Positions 1 to 8,521 of a DNA stretch of 20,426 nucleotides are shown one piece after another (position 1 is the first letter of the stretch; each line of letters begins with the position of its first letter). The stretch comes from Guyanagaster necrorhizus (lineage: Eukaryota; Basidiomycota; Agaricomycetes; Agaricales; Physalacriaceae). The position numbers were made by a program, and so were the translations under genes. The notes under the pieces are model-generated. The model ran no database searches. It saw nothing but the letters and a program-made list of their open reading frames with translations, and was not told where the DNA came from. The stretch spans positions 1 to 20,426 of the forward strand of contig NW_025064973.1 in the NCBI RefSeq assembly GCF_019112545.1, read 5' to 3'.

Positions 1-1443
1 GATGTGCTTGTGCAGTGATATTCAGTTTGAGTAATATATAAGTGTCATCCAAAGTTGATGAAGAACAGGATTTTCCTGGTGGCAGAATGAATTCAGTTGT
101 TGTGTTAGAAGGCAGCAAGCACCAACTATTCTATCCAGTCATTCTGTCAGTAATTAATGAAGAGGCAGAGGTATTTTTCCACTTCTTGGTTTGCCTGTTC
201 TGTTTGTCCATCTGTTTGGGGATGATAGGTGATGGACACATTCTATTTAATGTTGAGGAGATAGTACAAGTCATCTAAGAATTTGGATATAAACTATAGT
301 CCCCTGTCTGAGATAACAACCTGAGGCATACTGTATTTGATATACACCTCATCACATAAAATCTTTGCTCATCCCTTGGAAGTCAGCTTAGTAGAGCATG
401 TGACTGGAATGATCACCTTGAAGAAGCAATCAACTATGACAAAGATTGCATTATAGTTGTTGCAGTCTAGCAATCCAGTGATCATATCCACTGAAATATG
501 AGTCCATAGTGAAGATGGGACCTCATTTGAGTGGAGTGATGCCACTCATAGCTGTGTCAAAGACTTATCTCACTGGCAGACTTCACATGCTTTGACATAC
601 TGTGTAATGTTGTTATCTATCTTGGGCTATCAGTATTTTCACAGTATAAGCTTCTTAGTCTTGGCAATGCTTGAGTGACTAGCAGTTACATGATTGTGGC
701 ATGTGGCAATGATTTCATCATAAAGGCCTTGGTTCTTAGGAATATAGATCTGTCTATTATAGCAGATCATTCCATCCTTTTTCACCATTTCTCATTCATG
801 ATTAAGAGACAGAGTCACTCATTGGTTCTATTTGTGCATGTTCTGAGTGGCACTTTTGATGTGCTCATGGATCTCCTCCTCTGTGGGCATGGTCATGGTC
901 CAGAAATGTTCAGGCTTCAGCAGGACTACTCTCTCATTATCATCTTCTCTCTGGCTATGATTCACCCTCCTGCTGAGCAGATCTGCCTTTTTGTTAGCTG
1001 CACCAGCTTTGTGATGCAGCATATAGTTGTACTCTGATAATTCTGTTACCTATCAAGATTGTCAGCAATTTAACTTTTGGAGTAGTCAGAAATATCAGAG
1101 ATTTTGGTGATCAGTCCAGACTTCAAAAGTCTGGACTGCTCCAATCAGATAATGCTGCTATTTGGCTAGGGTGAGCATTATAGCAAGTAATTCTTTGTCA
1201 TATATCTCATAATTGTATTCCATAGTGGTTAGTGCCTTGAATAGAAATATGACAGAATACCAACAGCCCTCCTGTTTCTAAAAGAGGACAGCACTGATAG
1301 CACTTTTGCTTGAGTCAGCCTTGACATAGAACTTCCTGTCTTGTATTAGGATTGCAAGGATTATGTCTTCTGCTAATCAGTGTTTAAGGTTATTGAATGC
1401 TGATTGCTATGCCAGTTTTCAGACTCATGACACATTGCTAGTC
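1..1443 (-). pseudogene. Fragment A: degenerate Ty3/gypsy pol, RNase H to integrase
   Basis: Reading the minus strand from 1443 down gives the C-terminal half of a gypsy polyprotein. The RNase H part has a stretch ending in KELLAIMLTL and a TDHQNL motif. A connector resembling HHKAGAANKKADLLSRRV lies at about 960-1022. Next come an integrase HHCC zinc region (H-x4-H, then CEVC) and the integrase core, with the first Asp in SVDMI, the second in VISDRG and the Glu in NQEVEKY, at about 20-520. The frame is broken by many TGA/TAG/TAA codons at conserved Trp, Arg and Gln positions. It resembles the corresponding part of element X (12470-13860) closely, but is a different copy. The fragment runs off the left edge and stops abruptly at about 1443 inside the RT/RNase H connection, with no LTR there. 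It is not functional. Confidence 0.88.
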
Positions 1444-1484
1444 AATGGGGCTAGTGGAAGGTGAAGAGTTATTGGATGGTAAAA

Positions 1485-1533
1485 GTAAGTGTCTTGATTT
1501 TCTTGCATAGTTTGACTTAGCTTTTGTTCTCAG
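1485..1533 (+). other. Predicted 49-nt intron in the Y-prime accessory gene
   Basis: The intron has GTAAGT at the donor, a TTTGAC branch-like motif followed by a pyrimidine-rich stretch, and CAG at the acceptor. It has the same length as the equivalent in Y (9022-9070). Removing it joins exon 1 and exon 2 in the frame that continues through all six cysteines. Confidence 0.65.
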
Positions 1534-1581
1534 GAAGCTGTATGCACTGTCACCAAAATAGTGCCCATTGTTATACACACC

Positions 1582-1586
1582 CAGCC
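1582..1586. repeat. Target-site duplication of element X, left copy (CAGCC)
   Basis: The five bases before the X LTR read CAGCC, and the five after the far LTR (19549-19553) read TGGCC. Both derive from CGGCC by decay of one CpG on opposite strands. The undisturbed equivalent site in element Y (minus strand, around 8969-8973) reads TGGCC. Confidence 0.8.
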
Positions 1587-2054
1587 TGTTAGGCTCAAGC
1601 CACATGTGATCAAATAACACATGATAAACTAACATGACTTCACATTTGAGCCTTCCATCAGAGTTCACTTTATATGCTATTGTTGATTCCCTGTGCTTCA
1701 AGGTATTGTATGATTTAACATGAGAGTAGGATGAGGATGTATAAACTTTAGCTTAAAGCTGAGGGTTTACCAGTGAGAGCGAGCTCCTTAAATACTGTAC
1801 AGGCTCTGCTAATAATACTACATACTTATTATGTGTCTCTGTGTCTTTTGTGTCCATTGTTCTAGAGTGTTATTACCATACATAAAAGGTTGGCTGTGTC
1901 ATCAGGCAATGCTGTTGCATCAAGAGACAATGGCAGACTTGGTCAGTTGTAATGACTAAGCTCTTTTGTCCCACAATCTTAAGCACTTGTTCTGATGCTC
2001 TGACTAAGCATGAATAGGAGTTGAAAAGCATGAAAAAGATAAAAAATCATAACA
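1587..2054 (-). repeat. Element X 3' LTR (468 bp)
   Basis: It pairs with 19081-19548. By hand alignment I count about 49 differences, about 47 of them transitions and 2 transversions. On the minus strand it carries TATA-like stretches: ATATAAA within about 1668-1677 and TATTTAAGG at about 1783-1793. Many differences are CA in one copy against TG in the other, as expected from CpG decay on opposite strands. Confidence 0.92.
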
Positions 2055-2068
2055 TTACCCTCTCCTTA
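2055..2068 (-). promoter_or_regulatory. Element X polypurine tract
   Basis: On the minus strand the bases directly preceding the 3' LTR read TAAGGAGAGGGTAA. Purine-rich DNA adjacent to the 3' LTR is the usual plus-strand primer of LTR elements and fixes the element's orientation. It also encodes the last codons of the chromodomain tail (ILRRG). Confidence 0.65.
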
Positions 2069-2462
2069 AGATCATTGTCCTGATAGCTTAATTTAAGGAT
2101 AATTTATAGTTATGTATAGTATTGTTCACATTCATATGTTTTTTGTTTACCCACTGGTTGGATTCCAGTCTATAACCCTTTCAGCTCATCAGATAATCCA
2201 CTGTAGTTGTCATGCCACTGCCTTTTGCTCTGATTTTTCATAGTTTATAGTTGAGAACTTAGTTGACTTTATAATGTTTATCATTAGTGATAAGATCAGG
2301 TGGTGGAGGTGGAGGATGTTCCTGGTTTGGGAATGCAGGTTGGATATATGGTGTCAGCAATGTCTTGTTAAAGACATCATGGATCTTCCAGGTTTTGAGT
2401 AAGTTCAGTTTGTAGGCACTGGTGCTGACTTTTGCTGTTACTGCAAAGGGGCTGATATGCTT

Positions 2463-2467
2463 GTTGG
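2463..2467. repeat. Target-site duplication of element Y, left copy (GTTGG)
   Basis: GTTGG precedes the Y 5' LTR and GTTAG follows the 3' LTR at 10486-10490; they differ by one G-to-A transition. Joining 2467 to 10491 restores the X integrase frame. Confidence 0.82.
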
Positions 2468-2965
2468 TGTTACATGCATGCCACTGGCCTCTGTGTCACC
2501 AACCAACCATGAATGCAATTACAGAAACCTACCAGACTCTGGCCACTCCTCATTACCTATTAATTTCATTTTACCATTATCATTTCACATCTGTATTTCA
2601 CATTGTAATATCTAGACCCTGAACTTGGTAGCAAATATTGACATCAGAATCCAATAGAATCTGACTCAGAATTAGCTACTATTAGTATATAAAGCCATGT
2701 ATAACTATTGTAACTACTTAGTTCAAATATCAACTTGGATAAGCTATCTACACTTTGCACTCACTTCAACTCCTCTCTACCTCATCCATCAGATTCTGCT
2801 CCAAAGGATATTCTGGTTCACTCCTCTGATGGAACTCTGTTTTGTCCACTCAGATCCTTGGGCTCTGGCTCAAGGGTGATATTGTCCATAGCTTTGTTGA
2901 GTCCATACACTCCATTAGACTCTGCACATGCATTCAATCCCACTTAAATTGGCATGTTCCTAACA
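2468..2965 (+). repeat. Element Y 5' LTR (498 bp)
   Basis: It begins TGTTACATGC and ends TTCCTAACA, and it pairs with 9988-10485. I see no CpG left in this copy, whereas the 3' LTR keeps four. Many paired differences are TG against CA (for example TTTGTTGAG against TTCATCAAG). Confidence 0.93.
2686..2693 (+). promoter_or_regulatory. TATA box of the element Y 5' LTR
   Basis: TATATAAA lies in the longest stretch (about 100 bp) that is nearly unchanged between the two Y LTRs. It sits about 220 bp into the LTR, a plausible position for the U3 promoter. The same motif is at 10206-10213 in the 3' LTR. Confidence 0.6.
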
Positions 2966-3070
2966 GTATATTCGAACTCAAACCCTTGAGTTGAAAATTT
3001 TATTATGTCCACCACATTTACTGAACCCACAGAAACTGATCTCAAATAAATCCAGTCCATCCATCCAAAC
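2966..3070 (+). other. Element Y leader between 5' LTR and gag
   Basis: A 105-bp untranslated leader. It should hold the primer-binding site, but the bases directly after the LTR (GTATATTCGAACTC) lack the TGG start expected for pairing with a tRNA 3' end. TTCGAACTC resembles the complement of a tRNA T-loop, so the priming site is unclear. Confidence 0.45.
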
Positions 3071-4453
3071 ATGTTTTCTATAGAAGACATTCCAGCCTCT
3101 GCCTCAAAGAAACAACTAGGCCTTTTCAGATCAGCCTCCAGTGGAGGACAACCTTTCCATAGGGAAATCTACAATCACTCTAGCTTTACTGCCTGTCAAC
3201 CTAATTATGATGATTCCCCTAACTCTTTTGACACCACCAGCATCCCAACTAATGGAGCCCAACAGGCCAGCCTGATGTATGGTGCCTAAACCAACCCCCT
3301 AATAGACCCCTTATCTCTGAGCAACATGCATGAGAATCCAGACAGCCCAGACTCAGAGGGCAAAGATGAAGACACCCCTACTCATACTCTCATCTGATGG
3401 GAACCAGATGGTAATCCACCAAACCCTTTTCCAGACAGACTAGGAGATTCAGGAGGTCCAGATAGTCCAGGCAGTCCCAATGACCCAGACAGCTCTGACA
3501 GCCCTGCAGAAAGTAACAATCCAAATCAGCAGGACATGTTTCTAGAATTCATAAACCTGTTACAAGGAGTCTCCACTTTCCTCAACAACTCTAAACCAGC
3601 CACTATCCATACCAAGGTCAAGGAACTGGAACCATTTAATGGCTCTGACCCTCACAAACTGAAGGCTTTCATCATCTCCCTTCAGTTGAACTTCAATGAC
3701 AGACCTACCACATTTGCAACAGATGCCAACAAGGTTAACTATGCCATCTCATTCCTGGCCAGCACCATGCTTAACTGGTTCAAACCAGACATTCTTAACT
3801 CCAATCTGCAGAATCCACCAGCCTGGCAATTCTTCTACACAGCTTTCCTAAATGAGCTTCATAGCAACTTCAGCCTCTTTGATGCTATCAGAGATGCTGA
3901 AGATGCATTAGAACATCTTTGGATGCATAATAGAGACTGAATCATAAAGTATATGGTCCAATTCAACCAGTACACTTCATAAATTGGGTATGGAGATAAC
4001 TTCCTCTGTCATACCTTTTACCATGGCCTCTGCACCTGCATTAAGGATGACATGGCACACCATGGGAAGCCAAACAACCTTTGTGATATGCACTTCCTTG
4101 CCTAAGAACTTGATGCTCACTACTAGACCCAGAAGACTGAAATTGCCTGTGAAAACAAGAACAATAAATTCCCCAACCCCAAATCCAAGGGGTTTAACAT
4201 GTCTTCCTTGGACTCCAGCTCTACACTGAAATCTATCACCCCTAAGTCCTATGCCAACAAGCTAGGCAAAGATGGCCATCTTACTCAGGAAGAAAAAGAC
4301 CACTGGCACCAGAACAACCTTTGCATGTTCTGTGGAGCCAAACACAAGACCAAGGATTGCAACAAGCAGAAGGCAGCAGCCTCTGCTAAGGGTCATGCAG
4401 CAGAAGTCAACATGGCTCCTATGGAACTGGCCTCGATGGAGTTGGAAAACTAG
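3071..4453 (+). pseudogene. Element Y gag (capsid and zinc knuckle), several premature stops
   Basis: One frame runs about 460 codons from ATG 3071 (MFSIEDIPAS) to TAG 4453. In-frame stops at about 3289, 3397, 3940, 3982 and in the 4100s interrupt it. The N-terminal third is acidic and rich in Pro, Asp and Ser (GPDSPGSPNDPDSSDSP). The capsid region (about 3590-3930) shows ELEPFNGSDPHKLKAFI and NYAISFLASTMLNWF, typical of the retrotransposon gag domain. A basic C-terminus carries a zinc knuckle CMFCGAKHKTKDC at about 4327-4365, in the form CX2CX3HX4C, one residue shorter than the usual CX2CX4HX4C. The product would package element RNA. The pol frame overlaps the 3' end at -1, and the last gag codons before the stop are GGAAAAC-TAG. 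It is not functional as read. Confidence 0.85.
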
Positions 4454-5124
4454 AAAGCAACCCTGTTCCCTCTGTGTGAGTTCAGAGTTGTGTTGACTGT
4501 ATTTGCATACCAGAGGTTATTACTCTCAATGCAACATCCCTTTTCAATCACTCCTTCCACATTCCTCTCTCAGTAGAATTACCAACTACTATGGAACCCA
4601 ATAGTTCTCCAATTTATATCATTCTGCGTTTTCTTGCCCTTATTGATTCTGACTCTAGCCACTGCTTTGTTGACACTAAGTATGTAGCTGCCAATAAAAT
4701 CCCCATTAAAACCATCCCTAGTGTGCAACTTTGATTATTTGATGGCTCTATTGGAAGCCATATATCTCAAATTGCAACCATCCCCATCTGTTTTCTGTCT
4801 AGAGACACCTTCCCCATTGACTTTTATGTCACTCCTCTGGACTCATCTTGCAATCTTATCCTAGGATACAACTGGCTCTCCTGCTACAATCCACTGATTG
4901 ACTGGGCTGAGAACAGTATCATTTTTCACTCAAACTACCAGAATCTCACTCTAACTAATTCTATGGCCTCCACTGCATCCCAGGGACTTCCATGCCCACA
5001 GGACAACAGTCCAGCCCTCTCTGAGCCTTCCAGCTTAATTTCAGGATTTCTGTGCCCACTAGACTCTATCAGTCCAACTTCCAGAGCTTCACCCTATTCC
5101 AAATCTACTCCAGATAGCCAGTAG
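4441..5124 (+). pseudogene. Element Y aspartic protease region
   Basis: The frame is -1 relative to gag. The catalytic motif reads ALIDSDSSHCFVD at about 4636-4674, where retroviral-type proteases have D-S/T-G; the glycine is now Asp, so the active site is lost. A downstream signature, [17 protein letters not shown] (about 4855-4905), is the common gypsy 'G.(D/N)WL..HNP.I.W' block that closes the protease domain. Stops occur early (TGA near 4477), within the domain (TGA near 4732) and at 5122-5124. After 5124 the coding signal moves to another frame, which indicates an indel between about 5125 and 5175. Confidence 0.82.
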
Positions 5125-5174
5125 ACTCTATTCTCATATCTATCTATTTCTATCCTCTCTCAGAATCTTTTACT

Positions 5175-6403
5175 ATGAAAGCACATCCAAAGATCTCCAT
5201 CATATCTGCTGTTGCATTTGTCTAAGCCAGTGCAGAAGAAGGTGCTCAGCAGTTCACACTGCAGCCTTTCTTACCTAATATTGGAGCCAAAGTCACATCC
5301 ACAGAATCAGCAGATCTTTCATCAGTGCCAGTAGAGTACCATGATTTTGTAGATGTCTTTAGTGATACTCTCTCTGAAAAGCTACCCAAACACAGGCCAT
5401 ATGACCTCAAAATCAACCTTGAGAAAGGAATATCTCTACTGCTTAGACCTATTTATTCTCTTTCAGAATCTGAACTCAAGGCTCTATGAGAGTTTATTGA
5501 TGATAATCTATGCAATGGGTTCATTACTTCATCCTGCTCTCTGCACAGGGCTTCAGTTCTATTTGTCAAGAAGAAGACCAGTGAACTCCGATTTTGCATC
5601 AACTATCATAGCTTAAACAAAATCTCCAAGAAAGATTGCTACTCTCTTCTCCTTATTTCTGATCTTCTCAACTCTGCCTATTCCATGTACATCTACACCA
5701 AGCTTGATCTTTGGCATGCCTACCATCTTGTGCACATAGCTAAGGGAGATAAATGGAAAATAGCCTTTCAGACCTGTTATAGTTCCTTTGAATGGCATGT
5801 CATGCCTTTTGGCCTCACAAATGCTCCAGCAGCATTCCAACAATTTGTGAATGATATATTCTCTGACATGCTTGACATATCAGTAGTAGTCTACCTTAAC
5901 AATATCCTTATATATTCCAACAATCCAGAAGATTACCAGAAACATGTTTGTGAGATTCTATGCAGGCTTAGAGCTAATAGACTCTACTGCAAAAGTTCTA
6001 AATATAAATTCAACTGGGACTCCATAGAGTACCTAGGCTACATCCTATCACCTGAAGGACTTCACATGTCTGAAGAAAAAGTTAAGGCTATTATTGACTG
6101 GCTGGTGCTATAAAAAGTCAAGGATATTCAATCCTTCTTTAGCTTCACCAACTTCTACTGTTGCTTTATACATGGATATAGTGATATCATCATCCCCCTT
6201 ACATGACTTACTCATAAGAGAACTCCATGGAAATTTGACAACAAATGCTTGGCTGCCTTCAATGATTTAAAACAGACCTTTACACATGCTTCTATTCTTA
6301 CTCACTGGGTTTTCAATTGAAAGATAGTGGTGGAAACTGATGCCTCTGATTATGCCATTGCAGCTATCCTCTCCATCTACCTTGAAGATGCAAAATTCAT
6401 CTG
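5175..6403 (+). pseudogene. Element Y reverse transcriptase and start of RNase H
   Basis: The third pol frame. The RT N-terminus shows VPVEYHDFVDVFSDTLSEKL and LPKHRPYDLKINL. Palm/fingers motifs follow: VLFVKKKTSELRFCINYHSL, YTKLDLWHAYH (normally TKLDL.AY) and MPFGLTNAPAAFQQFVNDI. The catalytic YxDD box is YLNN at 5892-5903, so both metal-binding aspartates are Asn. The thumb/connection reads EYLGYILSPEGLHM. In-frame stops lie near 5227, 5490, 6113, 6204 and 6320. The start of RNase H (VVETDASDYAIAAILS, about 6327-6375) is in this frame before a frameshift near 6385-6405. RT activity is abolished by the Asp losses alone. Confidence 0.88.
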
Positions 6404-8341
6404 ATTGTGTTCCACTCTCAGAGCCTCCACAATGCTGAACTCAACTATGACACTTATGACAAGGAGCTTCTGGCCATTTTTGAAGCTTTTAAACATTGGC
6501 AGCACTACCTTGAAGGCTTCATAGACTCCATTGATGTCATAACAGACCACAAGAATCTTGAATACTTCATCACTGCTAAGATTCTAACCCACTGACAAGT
6601 CCACTGATCTGAATATCTATTCCAGTTTAACCTAGTAATTCAGTTCTGACCTGAAAAACTTGGTGGGAAACCAGATGCACTTACTAGACAATGGGATATC
6701 TACTCTAAAGAGAGGGATAGCCAATATGCTCAAGTTAATCCTCATAATTTCTGACTGATGTTCACCCAAGAACAACTTTCCATATCACTCCATGCAATCT
6801 ACCTTGAAGGCCCTACTCTTTGAGCCAGTGCCATCATAGACATTGACAAGCTCTACATTGATATCAAATAAGTACAATCTTCTAATCCTATATCCTCTGA
6901 TGGCCTCTGCCAGGCTAAGGCCACTTTGGAATCCTCCTCCTCTCAGTGGTCCATTGATGAATCAGACATCCTCTGCTTTGAAGGCCATATCTATGTCCTG
7001 GAGTCTGGAGACCTCCATCTCTGTATACTACAGAACAACTATGACCACATCTTGGCAGGCCATTTTAGTCAAAACCAGACATTAGAGCTTGTCTGGCAGA
7101 ATTATACCTGGCCAAAGATACACAAATATGTTTGACACTATATTAAGTCCTGCACAGTTTGTGGATGCAATAAGGCACCTAGACACTGCCTCTATGGGTT
7201 ACTCAAACATCTACTGGTCTCCAAACAGCCATGAGATTCCATTTCCATAGATTTCATTGAACAACTATCAGACTCCAATAGATTTACCACCATCTTAGTA
7301 GTCATAGACTGAGCTAGCAAGCAAGCTATCTTCATCTCCACTCATGACACTATTAACTCCATAGAGCTCACCCAACTTTTCCTTATCCATGTATTCTCCA
7401 AACATGGGGTACCCAGTCACATCACATCTGACCATGGCTCCAAATTCATCTCTCAATTCACTTGTGCCTTAGCTATAGCCCTTGATATGGAGCTTCACCT
7501 TACCTCTGGTTATTATCTGGAGGCTGATGGAGAAACAGAATGAGCAAACCAAACTCTGGAACAATACATCTGCATCTGCTGCTCCTACCAGCAGGACAAC
7601 TGGGACACCCTCTTACTCATTGCTGAATTTGCTTATAATAATGCCCCTAATGCATCCACCAGAATTTCCCCATTTTTTGCTAACAAGAGTTACCACCCCA
7701 ACATCACTGTTCACCCAAAAAGAGACATCATCTCTGCCCGGGCCTGAGATTTTGCAGTCAACCTTGACAAACTCCATCAATTACTGAAGGATGAAATTTC
7801 CAAAGCCCAGTCCCACTACAAGATCCAAGCAGACAAGCATCGGATTCTGGCACTCCCATTTACAGTGGGGGACAAGGCCTACCTCAGCTCCAAACATATC
7901 AAAACCACCTACCTGATCAGAAAATTTTTGGAAAAATACCTTGGTCCTTTCGAAATCATAGTCCAACCTGGTACTCACTCCTTTACCCTGAGGCTCCTAC
8001 TGGATCTCCAGTCCATTCACTCTATCTTCCATATATCACAATTAGAACCCATAAAAGAAAACACCATCTCTAACTGAATCCAACCATCACTGCCTCCAGT
8101 CAAAGTTGATGGAGAAGAACATTTCAAAATAGCCCAAATCCTTGACTCTAAATTGGACTGCTGGTTCTGCTGCCCACTGCTATATAAAATCCAGTGGCTA
8201 GGATATAAAGATACCAATGAAGAATTTGCTTGGTTACTGGCCTCTGAATTCTCCACTGATGAATTTATTGAGGAATTCCACCATCAATACCCAGGCAAAC
8301 CAGGATCCTTATCCAAAGTCATTCAAACATTCTGTCCCTAA
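6390..8341 (+). pseudogene. Element Y RNase H, integrase and chromodomain
   Basis: One frame, punctuated by stops, runs to TAA 8341. RNase H shows FHSQSLHNAELNYDTYDKEL and DVITDHKNLEYF. The integrase zinc region has H-x4-H (HILAGH) and CTVC. The catalytic core keeps all three acidic residues: SIDFIEQL, ITSDHGSKF and the Glu of NQTLEQY. The C-terminal module has VGDKAYLSSKHIKT, KYLGPFEII, SIFHISQLEPI. The chromodomain (about 8110-8310) reads YKIQWLGYKDTNEEFAWLLA and STDEFIEEFHHQYPGKPG. Stops replace Trp or Arg, for example at VVID-stop-ASKQA and GETE-stop-ANQ. The last part of the domain, with the sequence after the stop, is identical to the Y-prime copy at 20048-20426. Confidence 0.9.
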
Positions 8342-8473
8342 ATACAACACTACTCTAGACACCACCAGTGCCCCATCTTACTATATTAATTTTAACAACT
8401 AATTACTACCATTTTGATCACTCTGTTCACACTTTCAAAAGTCAAAACCTTGCATTTATATTTTTGTCCACTA
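8095..8473 (+). repeat. 379-bp tract identical to 20048-20426 (inverted)
   Basis: Row-by-row comparison with the reverse complement of 20048-20426 shows no difference over 379 bp. It spans the chromodomain, the pol stop and about 130 bp beyond. At 8474 the first mismatch appears, and the following 190 bp differ at roughly one position in eight. The tract continues to the window edge on the Y-prime side, so its full length is unknown. Confidence 0.93.
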
Positions 8474-8521
8474 TCAACATCTGACACCCTTTTCTATATA
8501 CAGTTCATACAAAATAATTTT
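8342..8521. other. Convergent intergenic gap in element Y
   Basis: It separates the pol stop (plus strand) from the stop of the antisense accessory gene (8522, minus strand). It is AT-rich and likely holds the 3' end of the accessory transcript. No further coding signal is seen. Confidence 0.55.

Larger units (their letters stand above)
1444..1586 (+). pseudogene. Y-prime accessory gene, 5' fragment (exon 1 end, intron, exon 2 start)
   Basis: This is homologous to the minus-strand accessory gene of element Y at about 8973-9115. It holds the last codons of exon 1 (ending LLDGK), a 49-nt intron at 1485-1533 (GTAAGT ... TTCTCAG) and the start of exon 2. Splicing in phase 1 gives the first half of a cysteine module, CMHCHQNSAHC (CX2CX6C). 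The gene is cut after base 1586 by element X and resumes at 19549, after the X target duplication. Exon 1 upstream of 1444 is missing; fragment A abuts instead. Intron length and position match the Y copy exactly although the sequence has diverged, which supports a real intron. It is not functional as it stands. Confidence 0.75.
2055..2467 (-). pseudogene. Element X pol 3' end: integrase C-terminal (GPF-type) module and chromodomain
   Basis: The minus strand continues the X integrase from 10491 across the Y insertion. Motifs in order are SPFAVTAKVSTSAYKL, then LLKTWKIHDVFNKTLLTPYI (the conserved 'P..W.IH.VFHVSLL.PY' signature of gypsy integrases), a proline run (PPPPPDL), and a chromodomain with YLMS-stop-KGY, ESNQWVNKKH and a final IRTMILRRG. 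Stops replace conserved residues, including the Trp of the WKGY motif. Chromodomains steer integration toward heterochromatin in related elements, which fits the nested context. The stop codon falls at or just inside the LTR. Confidence 0.85.

Noticed and set aside
2966..2985. tRNA primer-binding site of Y
   Set aside because: The sequence after the LTR does not begin TGG; the T-loop-like TTCGAACTC is at the wrong distance for a 3'-end primer, so I do not call it.
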